A stretch of DNA of 64,000 nt from DATKZH01 sp964475955 (GCA_964475955.1 CAYYZY010000015.1:4723-68722), one strand, 5' to 3'. Shown: positions 51,921 to 62,912, counted from the first letter of the stretch. Numbers and translations are program-made. The notes: generated by a model not told the origin, from the letters alone.

Positions 51921-53441
51921 TTACCGGTAGTCGGCCCCGGTGAGGCTTTTTAGCACGGATTGCTGCCAGTCGCGGAGTTGGCGCCGGAGGCGCTCGGCGA
52001 TCTGGGGCTTGGATTCGATGAGGTCGTTCTGCTCGGCCGGGTCGGTGCGCACGTCGAACAGTTGGCCCGGCGAATCGGCCCCCGGGTCGGCGGCGACGAC
52101 GAGCTTGTAGCGGTTGTCGAGGATGGCCCGGGGGCCGGCGAAGTCTTGCTCCGTGACGTGGGGGTGGTGGAGGTTGCGGAAGTTGCGCGTCAGCCGGCCG
52201 CCCATCTGCTTGACCAGCGGCGTGGTCCCCTCCTGGAGCTGGGGGTCGATATACGGCTCTGCTCCGGCGTTGGCCTCGCGGCGCGCGTCGTAATTCCAGA
52301 AGCAAATCGCACCGGGCCGCTCGGTCATGCGGCCTTCGATGAGCCGGCGGAGGCTGACGCCGTCCAACGGGCGGTTCGATAGCGTCAGGCCCAGCAGATC
52401 GCACAGCGTGGGAAGCACGTCGCTGGTGACGGCGTTCACTTCGCTCACCCTCGGCTCGGCGATCCGGGCCGGCCATTCGATGACGCCGGGCACGCGCACG
52501 CCCCCCTCGTACACTTGGCCCTTCTGGCCGCGGAAGGGCGTGGCCACCCGGTGCGGGACGCCGTTGTCGCCGCAATACCAGAGCAGCGTGTTCTCGCGCA
52601 GTCCTTCGTCGGCAAGATACTGCCGAAGCGCCCCCATGGCGCGGTCCATGGCCGTGATCTCGGCGTAACGCTCGCGCAGCACCTCGCCGAGCGGGCGTCG
52701 GACGGGAAGGCCCGTCTCCATCGACGTGAGCCGGACCCTCCGGTCGCCGTACTCCTCGGGCAGGTCGTCGTAGAGGGCGAGGTCCTTCGCCAGCCCGCTG
52801 TACGGTTCGTGGGGTGAGCCGAACCAGACGACCACGAAGAAGGGCCGCCCGGCACGCTTCGCCCGGGCGATGAAGCGGGTCGCCGCGTCGATCAAGATCG
52901 CCGAACTCTCGCCCTCGACCTTCCGGGGCGGCCCGCCGTCGGCCGAGAGATACGGGTCCATCTCGAAGAAGTTGTCGTGCGAGAGCCACCGGTCGAAGCC
53001 CATCGCGCCGGGGTTGGTCGGCGAATCGGCCTTGACCGGCCCCAGGTGCCACTTGCCGAAATGGCCGCAGGCGTAGCCCGCCTCGCCGAGGATCTGGGCG
53101 ACGGTGATCTCTTCCGGCCGGATCGACCAGTTGGCCGAAAACGTGCCGTAACGGTTCGGGTGGCGCCCGGTCATCACGCTGCCGCGCGTGGGCGAGCAGA
53201 CGGGCGACGCCGAGTAGAAGCGGTCGAGTCGCAGGCCCGAGGCGGCCATGTCGTCGAGCACGGGCGTGTGCAGATGGGGGTGGCCGTTGTAGCCGGTCTC
53301 ATCCCAACCGTGATCGTCGCCCATGCAGAGGATGACGTTCGGCCGCTGGTCGGGGGAAGCCGCCGCGCCCATCGTCGCGACCGCGCACGCCAGCCCGGCG
53401 GCCAGCCCCACGAACGTTCGTCGCATGATTCGGTAACTCAT
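51921..53441 (-). CDS. Sulfatase
   Basis: 506 aa from the ATG at 53441 (MSYRIMRRTFVGLAAGL), with GAGGAG upstream. Signal peptide, then the metal site CMGDDHGWDETG and the formylglycine site C82 in VCSPTRGSVMTGR. HFGKWHLGPVK and CGDNGVPH are further active-site parts. Sulfate-ester hydrolase of unknown polysaccharide. It neighbours a beta-helix protein (stop at 53516, 74 bases) on the same strand, a likely functional unit. Confidence 0.93.
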   Translation of the reverse strand: MSYRIMRRTFVGLAAGLACAVATMGAAASPDQRPNVILCMGDDHGWDETGYNGHPHLHTPVLDDMAASGLRLDRFYSASPVCSPTRGSVMTGRHPNRYGTFSANWSIRPEEITVAQILGEAGYACGHFGKWHLGPVKADSPTNPGAMGFDRWLSHDNFFEMDPYLSADGGPPRKVEGESSAILIDAATRFIARAKRAGRPFFVVVWFGSPHEPYSGLAKDLALYDDLPEEYGDRRVRLTSMETGLPVRRPLGEVLRERYAEITAMDRAMGALRQYLADEGLRENTLLWYCGDNGVPHRVATPFRGQKGQVYEGGVRVPGVIEWPARIAEPRVSEVNAVTSDVLPTLCDLLGLTLSNRPLDGVSLRRLIEGRMTERPGAICFWNYDARREANAGAEPYIDPQLQEGTTPLVKQMGGRLTRNFRNLHHPHVTEQDFAGPRAILDNRYKLVVAADPGADSPGQLFDVRTDPAEQNDLIESKPQIAERLRRQLRDWQQSVLKSLTGADYR

Positions 53442-53515
53442 CGGGAGCAACTCCTCGGTGCTTGCGTGGTGGGAATGTCGCGTGTCGGCCGCCGGGCGAT
53501 CCGTGGCATTTGGCG

Positions 53516-55450
53516 TCACCAGACTTCGAAGATGTGCGTGCCCGGGCCGGGGCTCGCGAACGGGCCCGGCGCGGGGTCGTCCGGATCGCGGGTGTTGCCG
53601 AAGTAGTCGGTGTCGACCGTCAGGGGGGACCCGTCGGCGTTCTCGTAGGGAAGCGCGGAGACGCGCGCCTTGCCCAGTAGCTCGGTGGTCACGAGCGTGG
53701 TCGTCGCCTTCTGGACGTCGTGCCCCAACGTCAGGTGAACGTGCACTTCGCCGCCTTCCTCGACGAGCTGCACCTGGGGATCGAACCGCGCCTGGACGAC
53801 CGGATTCGTCTCCCCACGGTAGGGGAGCGCTCCGTGGTAGTAGACGTTGCCGCCGGTTCTGAGCGGGGCCTTGCGCGCGTCGTACGGCCAGAGGCCGAAT
53901 CCCACGGTGCGCTCCGTATTCGGTTCCTTGGGCCGGTCGGCGTCGGCCGGCGCCTGGCCGTCGCCCACGAAGAGGTTGTTGTAGAAACGGTTGTCGCCGC
54001 CCTCGGTGATGCGCAGGCCGGCCAGCGCGGTGGCGTGCGCCTGGAGGAAGGGGGTGCGGCGCCGCAGCACCGGCCGGCTTTCGATGCGCCCGGTCATCAG
54101 GTTGTGGACGTAAGCGCCCCCCTCGGACCAGTCGCGAAGGCTAAGCGGGGAGAGCAGCAGGTTGTTGTCGGCGAGGAAAGGCCCGTGGTTCACCTCGACG
54201 AAGAGGTCGTCGGTGCTGTTGTCGTACAGGAGGTTGCCGGTGATCCGCGTTCCCTGGGCCATCCAGTCCATCCACAATCCCCGGCCGGCGTTGTGGATCC
54301 GGTTGTGCTGGATGAGCACGTCGATGGCGGCGTGGAGCTTGATTCCGGCCATTTCCGCGCCGGTGAACTGCCGCTTGGTCCAGATGTCGTGGATGTGGTT
54401 GTTCGTGATCCGGCTGAACGCGGGTCCCAGGCTGCCGCAGATGCCGGTCTGCTCGCAATTGAAGATGGTGTTGTTCCGGACGACGTGCGAGCCGATCTTC
54501 TCGCGCGACCAGCCGGCCTCGAGTGCCCGCACGATGACCTCGTTATAGTGCGTGGCCCCGTCCTTGCTCGGATCGTTCGACCAGACGTTGTGCCCCGTGG
54601 CCCGGTCCTTGCCCAGCGTAATGCCGGAGCACTTCGAGTCGCTGATCACGTTGTTCTCGATGATCCAGCCCTTGCTCCAGTGGGTGCCGACCAGGCCGAT
54701 CTGCTCGGCCGTGGGAGCCGCCCACTGCGTGGCGGCCTGGCCCATGCGGAACCCGCGCACCGTGATGTAGTCGCAGCCCGGCTCGGCGGGGTAGAAGCAG
54801 GTGGGGCGCACGTTGATCTCGACCAGCTCCTCGTTCGGGTTCTTGTCGTGGAAGTTGGCGTAGATATGGGTGTGGGTGGCGTCGGTCTCACAGAACCAGG
54901 TGTAGGTGGAGCCTTCCCGGTCGCGGACGTCGGGCTGGGGCTGCGGATCGTGCACGCGCTCGAGCAGGTGCGCCTCCCAGAGGGACTTGCCGTTGAGATA
55001 CACCTCGCCCGTGTGGTGCGGCCGTCCTTTGTCGCGGAACCAGTCGCCCTCGATCAGGTCGTCGTACGGGTTGTAGTCGCCGAAGAAGGAATTGGGGAGC
55101 GTCGCCTTCCACACGCCGGGCGCGACGGGCTTCCAGTCGCGCACCACCTCGGAGCCCTTGACGACCACCTCCTCGCCCTCGGCCGCCTGGTAGACGATCC
55201 TCCGCTGGTCCGAAAGGCCGCCGCGCGGCGGCGTTACCCGTTCGCGGTACGTCCCGGCGTGTACGGTGACCACGTCGCCCGGCTGGGCCACGTCCGCCGC
55301 CGCGGAGATCGTCTTGTAGGGTCGCGAGGGCGAACCGTCGTTGGCGTCGTCCCCCTTCGGGGAAACGTGCAGCTCCGTGGCGGCGGCCGCCTGCGCGGCC
55401 AGCGACGTCGCCAGCAGGGCCATGAGCGTGAGTTCTGACGCGCGTTTCAT
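53516..55450 (-). CDS. Secreted parallel beta-helix protein (DUF1565-like)
   Basis: 644 aa from the ATG at 55450 (MKRASELTLMALLATSLAAQ), signal peptide. The N-terminal ELHVSPKGDDANDGSPSRPYKTISAA is the classic DUF1565 entry. Right-handed coils follow (HVVRNNTIFNCEQTGICG, RITNNHIHDIW, VLIQHNRIHNAGRGLWM, TRITGNLLYDN). A beta-sandwich-like C-terminus ends HIFEVW. Expected to bind or cut polysaccharides. Lies just upstream of a sulfatase in the same direction. Confidence 0.82.
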   Translation of the reverse strand: MKRASELTLMALLATSLAAQAAAATELHVSPKGDDANDGSPSRPYKTISAAADVAQPGDVVTVHAGTYRERVTPPRGGLSDQRRIVYQAAEGEEVVVKGSEVVRDWKPVAPGVWKATLPNSFFGDYNPYDDLIEGDWFRDKGRPHHTGEVYLNGKSLWEAHLLERVHDPQPQPDVRDREGSTYTWFCETDATHTHIYANFHDKNPNEELVEINVRPTCFYPAEPGCDYITVRGFRMGQAATQWAAPTAEQIGLVGTHWSKGWIIENNVISDSKCSGITLGKDRATGHNVWSNDPSKDGATHYNEVIVRALEAGWSREKIGSHVVRNNTIFNCEQTGICGSLGPAFSRITNNHIHDIWTKRQFTGAEMAGIKLHAAIDVLIQHNRIHNAGRGLWMDWMAQGTRITGNLLYDNSTDDLFVEVNHGPFLADNNLLLSPLSLRDWSEGGAYVHNLMTGRIESRPVLRRRTPFLQAHATALAGLRITEGGDNRFYNNLFVGDGQAPADADRPKEPNTERTVGFGLWPYDARKAPLRTGGNVYYHGALPYRGETNPVVQARFDPQVQLVEEGGEVHVHLTLGHDVQKATTTLVTTELLGKARVSALPYENADGSPLTVDTDYFGNTRDPDDPAPGPFASPGPGTHIFEVW

Positions 55451-55702
55451 GCGATGTTCTCCGTCGTTTCCAGGTTGTCGTTTCCGGGTTGGGATTGCGG
55501 CGCTCAAACGGCGAGGCTGGCCAAGCCGGCCCCCCTCGCTCCCCCAGTGTAACGGCGCGGAAGGACCGACGCACGCACTCCGGCCCCTACCCGGCGGACC
55601 CTCGCGAAAGCCAAAACGTTGCGGAGCGACCGGCCACAGGCTACCATGCCGGCAACGCCTGAGCCCTGAACCGACGCCGCCAACGTGCGAGGTCAGAACC
55701 CA

Positions 55703-57346
55703 ATGCCCACCGCGAACAGCCCGCGCCCCGCCGCAAACCGGCGACTTGCCGTGGCCCTCTTTGCCCTGGCGGCCCTGCCCGTCGCCGCGTTCGCACGCGC
55801 CGAGGGGGCCGAACGGGCCGCGGCGCCCAAGCCGAACGTGGTGCTGATCATGGTCGACGATATGGGTTTTTCGGACCTCGGCTGTTACGGCGGCGAGATC
55901 GACACGCCGCACGTCGACCGCCTCGCCCAAGGCGGCCTCCGCTTCGCCCAGTTCTACAACACCGGCCGCTGCTGGCCCACGCGCACGTCGCTACTGACGG
56001 GCCTCTACCCGCACCAGGCCGGCCGGGCGATGAGCTTCGGCCCCAAGGCTCCCCGGGCCTATACCGGCATCATTCCCCAGAAGTGCCGGATGATCCCCGA
56101 GCTGCTCGCCGGGGCGGGCTATCGCAGCTACCACGTGGGCAAGTGGCACCTCAATTCGGGGCGGGGGCCGAACGAGACCTGGCCCCTGGGCCGCGGCTTC
56201 GATCGCTCCTACTTCCTGGTCACGCAGAACAACTATTTCTCGCCGCGCCTGCTCTACGACGAAACCCGGCGGATCACCCGGCCGGACGGCGACTACTACG
56301 CCACCGAAGCGCTCAGCCGGCGAGCGGTCGCGTACCTCCGGCAGCACGCGGCCGAGCACGCCGGCGAGCCGTTCTTCCTCTACCTCGCCTACACCGCGCC
56401 GCACTTCCCGCTGCACGCGCTGGCCGACGACGTCGCCCGGTTCCGCGGCCGGTACACGGCCGGCTGGGACGCAATGCGCGAGGCCCGGTACCGGCGCATG
56501 TGTGAGATGGGGCTGGTCGACGGCCCCCTCTCGCCGCGCGACCCCGACGCCGAGCCGTGGGACAGTCTTTCGGCCGAAGAGCGGGACGCGTGGGACGCGC
56601 GCATGGCCACCTACGCGGCGATGATCCACTGCGTCGACCGCGGCGTGGGCGGCGTCGTGCGCCAGCTCGAAACGATGGACGCCCTGGACGACACGCTGAT
56701 CCTCTTCCTCTCCGACAACGGCTCCAGCGCCGAGTACCTCGTGCGCGGCGACGGCCACGAGCCCGGCTCCCCGCCCGGCTCGCGCCAGTCGTACCGCTGC
56801 CTCGAGGTGGGCTGGTCGAACGCGGCCAACGCCCCCTTGCGCATGCACAAGATGTGGATGCACGAGGGCGGAATCGCCACGCCGCTGGTGGCCCACTGGC
56901 CGGCCGCCATCCACGCCCGGGGCCAAATCACCCGCCAGGTCGGCCACGCGATCGACGTCCTGCCCACGCTCCTCGAGCTGGCCGGCGCCGCCTATCCCGA
57001 GATCTACGAGAGCGAGCCGACGGTGGGCCCGCCCGGAGCGAGCCTCGTGCCGATCCTCCGCGGCCTGAAGCGCGACCCGCACGACTTCCTCTTCTGGGAG
57101 CACATCGGCAACAAGGCGATCCGCCAAGGCGACTGGAAGCTCGTGGCCGAGCACCGCGGCCCGTGGGAGCTCTACCACCTGGCCGTCGACCGCGGCGAAA
57201 CCCGCGACCTCTCCGCCGAGCACCCCGAGAAGGTCGAGAAGCTCGCCCGGCTCTGGTCCGCCTACGCCGACCGGATCGGCGTGGTCGACTGGGACACGCT
57301 CCCGCAATCCAAGCGAAAACCGTCGCCCGACTACCGCCGCAAGTAG
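55703..57346 (+). CDS. Sulfatase
   Basis: 547 aa from the ATG at 55703; a GTG at 55685 in frame would add six residues. Signal peptide (RRLAVALFALAALPVAAFA). Metal ligands in MVDDMGFSD, formylglycine site C90 in GRCWPTRTSLLTG with Trp in the second place, an unusual but tolerated variant of C-x-P-S/T-R, then HVGKWHLNSG and LSDNGSSAEY. Closest in look to arylsulfatase A types acting on sulfated glycans. Divergent from the beta-helix gene. Confidence 0.92.
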   Translation: MPTANSPRPAANRRLAVALFALAALPVAAFARAEGAERAAAPKPNVVLIMVDDMGFSDLGCYGGEIDTPHVDRLAQGGLRFAQFYNTGRCWPTRTSLLTGLYPHQAGRAMSFGPKAPRAYTGIIPQKCRMIPELLAGAGYRSYHVGKWHLNSGRGPNETWPLGRGFDRSYFLVTQNNYFSPRLLYDETRRITRPDGDYYATEALSRRAVAYLRQHAAEHAGEPFFLYLAYTAPHFPLHALADDVARFRGRYTAGWDAMREARYRRMCEMGLVDGPLSPRDPDAEPWDSLSAEERDAWDARMATYAAMIHCVDRGVGGVVRQLETMDALDDTLILFLSDNGSSAEYLVRGDGHEPGSPPGSRQSYRCLEVGWSNAANAPLRMHKMWMHEGGIATPLVAHWPAAIHARGQITRQVGHAIDVLPTLLELAGAAYPEIYESEPTVGPPGASLVPILRGLKRDPHDFLFWEHIGNKAIRQGDWKLVAEHRGPWELYHLAVDRGETRDLSAEHPEKVEKLARLWSAYADRIGVVDWDTLPQSKRKPSPDYRRK

Positions 57347-57364
57347 CCCCGATTTCACCCCGCG

Positions 57365-57385
57365 CACACCAACCCGAAGCGCAGC
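57365..57385. repeat. Dispersed repeat ACACCAACCCGAAGCGCA, second copy
   Basis: Shares about 18 bases with the spacer at 11.91 kb (CACCAACCCGAAGCGCA). It lies between a sulfatase stop and a convergent gene. Confidence 0.5.
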
Positions 57386-57405
57386 CGGTGCCCCGACTCC
57401 TTTTC

Positions 57406-58488
57406 TTATCGTAGCCCGGCAATGAACCGCAGCAGGCGGGCTTCGAGCATCGGCCAGTCGTCGCCGAACACGTCGGCGAAGTCGGCGGTGCGCTGGGCGG
57501 CCGTATAGCTCTCGAAGGGCGGCCGCTCGGCGGTGCGCGCAAGGTACTCGGCGTACTTGCCGCGGTCGGTCTCCATCAGGTAGAAGGTCATCGCCCAGGC
57601 CGTGGCGTAGGCGACCGAGGGGTGCGTACGGAAGAGGCGGTCGGAGGCGACCAGCGCGGCCAGCAGCTCGGGCTGGTGCTGCGGCACGACCAGCTCGTTG
57701 AACTGCCGGAGCCGCCCGCGGTTGATCCGATCGCCCCGCGAAAGGAAGGCGCGGGAGTTGTAGACGCCCCGCGCCTCGAACATCGTGGCCAGCCCCTCGG
57801 CCACCCAGACCGGCGGCGTGGTGAACCGGCTGTGCACGCCCGTGTTGAAGGCCGTCTGGTGCGTCGCTTCGTGGATTACGGTCGTCGCGTTCTTTTCCCA
57901 CTTCGCGGAGTCGGCCGACGTGCCCCCCATGTCGTACAGCACGATCCGATTCGACACGACCCCGTAGCTACCGAGCACCCCGCGGCCCGCCGGCAGCCCC
58001 TGGCTCGTCGAATACTCGAAGAACGCGCGCCGGTCGGGGCAGACGATGCCGATCAACGGGCAAGGCGGCTCGTCGAGATCGAAGCCGCGCACCGAGAAGT
58101 AGTGGACGAACGCGCGGTACAGGTCTTCGAACCGCTGGGCCCACTGGCTCCGCTCTCCGCGCGGGTGGGCGACCAGGTAGTGGCCGGTCCCGCTCACTTC
58201 GTAGCCGGCGCCCAGTTCGCGGAGGAGCATCGCGCGGAGCTTCGAGGTCGAGTAGCCCTGGAAGCGGTTCGATGTCTTCCGATAGTCCTTCGCCTCGCTC
58301 GGCGGGAACTGCCAGAGGCGCCCGTCGCGGCCCAACAGGTATACCTCCTCGCGGTTCCATGCCAGCGGCATGCCCTCGATCTTCCGCCCCTCGAGCTTCA
58401 GCTCCAGCATCCACTCGGCCGGCGATTCGGCCCGGCCGGGCGTCGTGCAAGCAACGAGGATCAGCAGAGGGACGATCGCGGTGCGCAC
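57406..58488 (-). CDS. DUF1570 protein, putative secreted zinc peptidase
   Basis: 360 aa if the GTG at 58488 is used (VRTAIVPLLILVACTTP); the frame is open to 58530. The N-terminus could be a lipoprotein signal (LLILVAC). The DUF1570 core carries VIHEATHQTAFNTGVH, an HExxH zinc-peptidase motif, followed by WVAEGLATMFEARG, whose Glu would be the third ligand. Common in planctomycetes; activity unproven. A GGAG nine bases upstream supports the GTG. Convergent with the sulfatase. Confidence 0.8.
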   Translation of the reverse strand: MRTAIVPLLILVACTTPGRAESPAEWMLELKLEGRKIEGMPLAWNREEVYLLGRDGRLWQFPPSEAKDYRKTSNRFQGYSTSKLRAMLLRELGAGYEVSGTGHYLVAHPRGERSQWAQRFEDLYRAFVHYFSVRGFDLDEPPCPLIGIVCPDRRAFFEYSTSQGLPAGRGVLGSYGVVSNRIVLYDMGGTSADSAKWEKNATTVIHEATHQTAFNTGVHSRFTTPPVWVAEGLATMFEARGVYNSRAFLSRGDRINRGRLRQFNELVVPQHQPELLAALVASDRLFRTHPSVAYATAWAMTFYLMETDRGKYAEYLARTAERPPFESYTAAQRTADFADVFGDDWPMLEARLLRFIAGLR

Positions 58489-58870
58489 GTCAACGAATCT
58501 CCAGTCAAGACGCCTGCCAGCACGGGGCACGTGGGTTAAGCCGTCCGGCCAACGACCCTCCGGGAGGCCACTACAAGTCTAGGGCACCTAGCCCGCGAGG
58601 GTTGCCGGAAATGAGCCCACACCGCCGCAGCCAAGAAGGGTTCAGGGTTGGGAATGAGGGTTCAGGGGCCAGCACTTCGCGGCAAAGGCCTGAAGCGCAA
58701 TCCTGAGCCCTGAACCCCGACTTTCCCTTCCTTCATCATTCATCGTTCATCATTCATCCTTCCCTCATCCCTCACCCCGTCCGCCCCCGTAGAAGTCCCT
58801 CGCCTCGGCCCGTACAATACCCCGAGAAGGTACAGCACCACGCAGCCGATTTTCCTGGCGAGGTGGGATC
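58489..58870. other. Spacer with repeats before the conserved secreted protein
   Basis: No gene. It contains two GGGTTCAGGG pieces (about 58638-58670), CCTGAGCCCTGAACCC near 58702 (also near 55660), and the TTCATCN heptamer run at 58732-58773. Confidence 0.5.
58732..58773. repeat. Heptamer tandem array (TTCATCN)
   Basis: Six consecutive seven-base units: TTCATCA, TTCATCG, TTCATCA, TTCATCC, TTCCCTC, ATCCCTC. It resembles short tandemly repeated heptamers known from cyanobacteria and planctomycetes. Confidence 0.7.
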
Positions 58871-60148
58871 ATGACGGCGATGATAGCGCTCATGGGGGGG
58901 TTTTTACTCGCGCAGGCCGACGCAACCGCCTCCGAGGACCTCGAACTCCAGGTCCGCCGGCTGGTCCGCCAACTCGACGCCCGCCAGTTGGCCGAGCGCG
59001 ACGCGGCGGAAAAGGCCCTCCTTGAGCTGGGCCCCGACGTCCTCGAACTCCTGCCGCAGGGCGACCAGCGCGTGTCGGCTGAGGTCGCCCAGCGCGTGGC
59101 GCGCATCCGAAGCCGGCTCGAGCGGGCAATGGCCGAAGCGGCGGGCCGGGCCTCCCGCGTCACGCTCCAGGGCGAGCTGACGCTCCGGGAAGCGGCCGCC
59201 AAAATCGAGGAGCAGACCGGGAACAGAATCGTGCTGAAGATCCCGGGCGTCGGGCCCGACGAACAGGCCGGCCCCAAGCTGTCGCTCGAGGTCGACGACC
59301 TCCCCTTCTGGCAAGCACTCGACCGGGTCCTCGATCAGGCCGGCCTCGACGTCTACGCCTACGGCGAACCCAAGGGCGTTCACCTCGTCCCGAGGCCGCC
59401 CGAGGCCGCGCCGCGGTCCGACCGGGCCAGCTACAGCGGCCCGTTCCGCTTCGAGGCGATCAGCGTCCAGGCGATGCGCGATCTGCGCAGGCCGGAAGGC
59501 GGCTCGCTCCGCGTCGTACTCGAAATCGCGTGGGAGCCGCGCCTCGCGCCGGTCAGCCTCATGCAGCCCATGGCCGAGGTGTCCGCCGTCGACGAAAACG
59601 GCGAGCCCGTGCCGGTCGACACCCGGCAGGCGGTCTCCGAGATCCCGGTCCTCCCGGAGGCCACCACCGTGCAGTTGGAAATCCCCCTTGAGCTACCCCC
59701 GCGCGACGTCCAACGCATCGCCCGGCTCCAAGGCGCCCTGACCGCGCTTCTGCCGAGCAAGGTGGAGAGCTTCCGGTTCGGCGACTTGACCGGCGACGAA
59801 AAGTCCGAGAAGCGCGTGGCGGGCGTCACCGTCGCGCTGGAACGCGTGCGCGAGAACCGCGGCCGGTGGGAAATCCGCCTCCTCGTCCGCTTCGACAAGG
59901 CGAAAGGGGCCCTCGAATCGCACCGCACCTGGATCGAGGACAACGAAGTCTATCTCGAAACGCCCGAGGGCGAAAAGATCGCCTGGGCGATGTCGGTCCC
60001 CACCCGGCAGACCGAAAACGAAGTCGGCATGGCCTACTACTTCGTCGTCGAGGGCCCGCTCACCGGCCACACGCTCGTCTACAAAACACCGGCCATGATC
60101 CTCAGCAAGGATTTCGACTACGAACTCGAAGACATCCCGCTGCCGTGA
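58871..60148 (+). CDS. Conserved secreted protein of unknown function
   Basis: 425 aa. Short N-terminal signal (MTAMIALMGGFLLAQADA). Residues ~20-85 are helical and HEAT-like (LVRQLDARQLAERDAAEKAL). A secretin/STN-like segment follows (VTLQGELTLREAAAKIEEQT and a DDLPFWQALDRVLDQAGLDVY part), then a beta-rich C-terminal half (from about 175) with repeated strands. This order is known in planctomycete hypothetical proteins. Function unknown; periplasmic location likely. fumC starts 32 bases later, so they may share a transcript. Confidence 0.65.
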   Translation: MTAMIALMGGFLLAQADATASEDLELQVRRLVRQLDARQLAERDAAEKALLELGPDVLELLPQGDQRVSAEVAQRVARIRSRLERAMAEAAGRASRVTLQGELTLREAAAKIEEQTGNRIVLKIPGVGPDEQAGPKLSLEVDDLPFWQALDRVLDQAGLDVYAYGEPKGVHLVPRPPEAAPRSDRASYSGPFRFEAISVQAMRDLRRPEGGSLRVVLEIAWEPRLAPVSLMQPMAEVSAVDENGEPVPVDTRQAVSEIPVLPEATTVQLEIPLELPPRDVQRIARLQGALTALLPSKVESFRFGDLTGDEKSEKRVAGVTVALERVRENRGRWEIRLLVRFDKAKGALESHRTWIEDNEVYLETPEGEKIAWAMSVPTRQTENEVGMAYYFVVEGPLTGHTLVYKTPAMILSKDFDYELEDIPLP

Positions 60149-60180
60149 CGCCGGGGGCAGCAACGGACCAAGGACCTGCA

Positions 60181-61602
<1,422 letters not shown>

Positions 61603-61672
61603 CGGAGACGAACTGAGAAGCCTCAAGGCGCCATCCCCTCGTTCCCAAGCTCCGGCTCCCCCGCGTTGCACT

Positions 61673-61698
61673 CGTTCCCCAAGCTCCGGCTTGGGAAC
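61673..61698. repeat. Hairpin GTTCCCC-AAGC...GCTT-GGGAAC
   Basis: Inverted repeat in the fumC-yhdH spacer; further variants (GAAGCTCCAGCTTC, GCGAAGCAGAGCTTCGC, AAGCTGGAGCTTGGGAAC) follow up to 61781. Related to the hairpin family with the TCC core. Confidence 0.55.
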
Positions 61699-61791
61699 GC
61701 CCCTCCGGGAAGCTCCAGCTTCCCCCGCGGCGAAGCAGAGCTTCGCTGAAGGTGAGGTTCCTAAGCTGGAGCTTGGGAACCAGTAGAAAAC

Positions 61792-61879
61792 ACTTACCAC
61801 TCAGCACTCACAACTCCCTACTCCCCACTCCCCACTCCTAACTCCCGACTCCTAACTCCCGACTCCCCACTCCCCACTC
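61792..61879. repeat. Heptamer tandem array (ACTCCCN) touching a start codon
   Basis: Twelve seven-base units in register (ACTTACC, ACTCAGC, ACTCACA, ACTCCCT, ACTCCCC twice, ACTCCTA, ACTCCCG, ACTCCTA, ACTCCCG, ACTCCCC twice) plus ACTC, ending directly at the ATG of the next gene at 61880. No Shine-Dalgarno is possible within it. Confidence 0.85.
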
Positions 61880-62881
61880 ATGCACGCCTTCCGCTGCTAC
61901 CTGGTCACCAAGGACGCCGACGGCAACGTCGCCGGCCAATTCACCGAACGTCCGCTCAAGGAGCTGCCCGACGGCGAGGTGCTCATCCGCGCGCACTACT
62001 CGTCGCTCAACTACAAGGACGCCCTGGCGGCCAAGGGCGACCCGGGCGTGAACCGCGTGTTCCCGCACGTCCCGGGCGTCGACGCGGCCGGCGTCGTGGC
62101 CCAAAGCGGGGCGTACGAGTTCGTCGAGGGCGACGAGGTCCTCGTCACCGGGTTCGACATGGGCGCCAACCGCTGGGGCGGCTACGCCGAGTACGTGCGC
62201 GTGCCGCAGGACTGGATCGTCCCCCTCCCCGAGGGCCTTACCCTGCGCGAAAGCATGATGCTCGGCACGGCCGGGCTCACGGCCGGCTTCTGCGTCCAGG
62301 CGCTGAAGAAGCACGAAGTCGAGCCCGACCGGGGCGACGTGGTCGTCACCGGGGCGACCGGCGGTGTGGGGAGCTTCGCCGTGGCGATCCTGGCCAAGCT
62401 TGGCTACCGCGTGGCGGCCGTCACCGGCAAGGAGTCGGCCCACGACTACCTCCGGTCGCTGGGCGCCGCCGACGTGCTGCCGCGCGAGGCGGTCGACGAC
62501 GCCAGCGGCAAGCCGCTCCTCTCGCGGCGCTGGGCCGGCGGGGTCGACACGGTGGGAGCCAACACCCTGGGCACGGTCCTCCGCTCGACCGCGCTGGGCG
62601 GCTGCGTGGCCGCCTGCGGCAACGCGGCCGGGTTCGACCTGCCGATCACCGTCTACCCGTTCATCCTCCGCGGCGTCACGCTGGCCGGCATCGACGCCGC
62701 CTGGTGCCCGATCCCACTCCGCCACGCGACCTGGCGCCACCTGGCCGACGACTGGAAGCCCGACAAGCTCGACGCGATCGCCCGCTTCGTCGGCTTCGCC
62801 GACCTGCCGGCCCAGTTCGACGAAATCCTCGCCGGGCGCCTCACCGGCCGGCTGGCGGTGACGATTCAGGAGGAAGAGTGA
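61880..62881 (+). CDS. YhdH/AcuI-family NADPH-dependent quinone/acryloyl reductase
   Basis: 333 aa. Medium-chain dehydrogenase without structural zinc. GroES-like domain (SSLNYKDALAAKG, HVPGVDAAGVV), then the cofactor motif ATGGVGSFAVAILAKLGY and ITVYPFILRGVTLAGID. This pattern is the YhdH/YhfP group, which includes acryloyl-CoA reductase AcuI; the natural substrate here is unknown. The start is at the end of a heptamer array, without a ribosome-binding site. Confidence 0.9.
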   Translation: MHAFRCYLVTKDADGNVAGQFTERPLKELPDGEVLIRAHYSSLNYKDALAAKGDPGVNRVFPHVPGVDAAGVVAQSGAYEFVEGDEVLVTGFDMGANRWGGYAEYVRVPQDWIVPLPEGLTLRESMMLGTAGLTAGFCVQALKKHEVEPDRGDVVVTGATGGVGSFAVAILAKLGYRVAAVTGKESAHDYLRSLGAADVLPREAVDDASGKPLLSRRWAGGVDTVGANTLGTVLRSTALGGCVAACGNAAGFDLPITVYPFILRGVTLAGIDAAWCPIPLRHATWRHLADDWKPDKLDAIARFVGFADLPAQFDEILAGRLTGRLAVTIQEEE

Positions 62882-62912
62882 GGAGGGGAACGGCTGACCG
62901 AGGCAACGCAAC

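Noticed and set aside
61792..61879. CRISPR-like array
   Set aside because: Units are contiguous heptamers without spacers and there are no cas genes.
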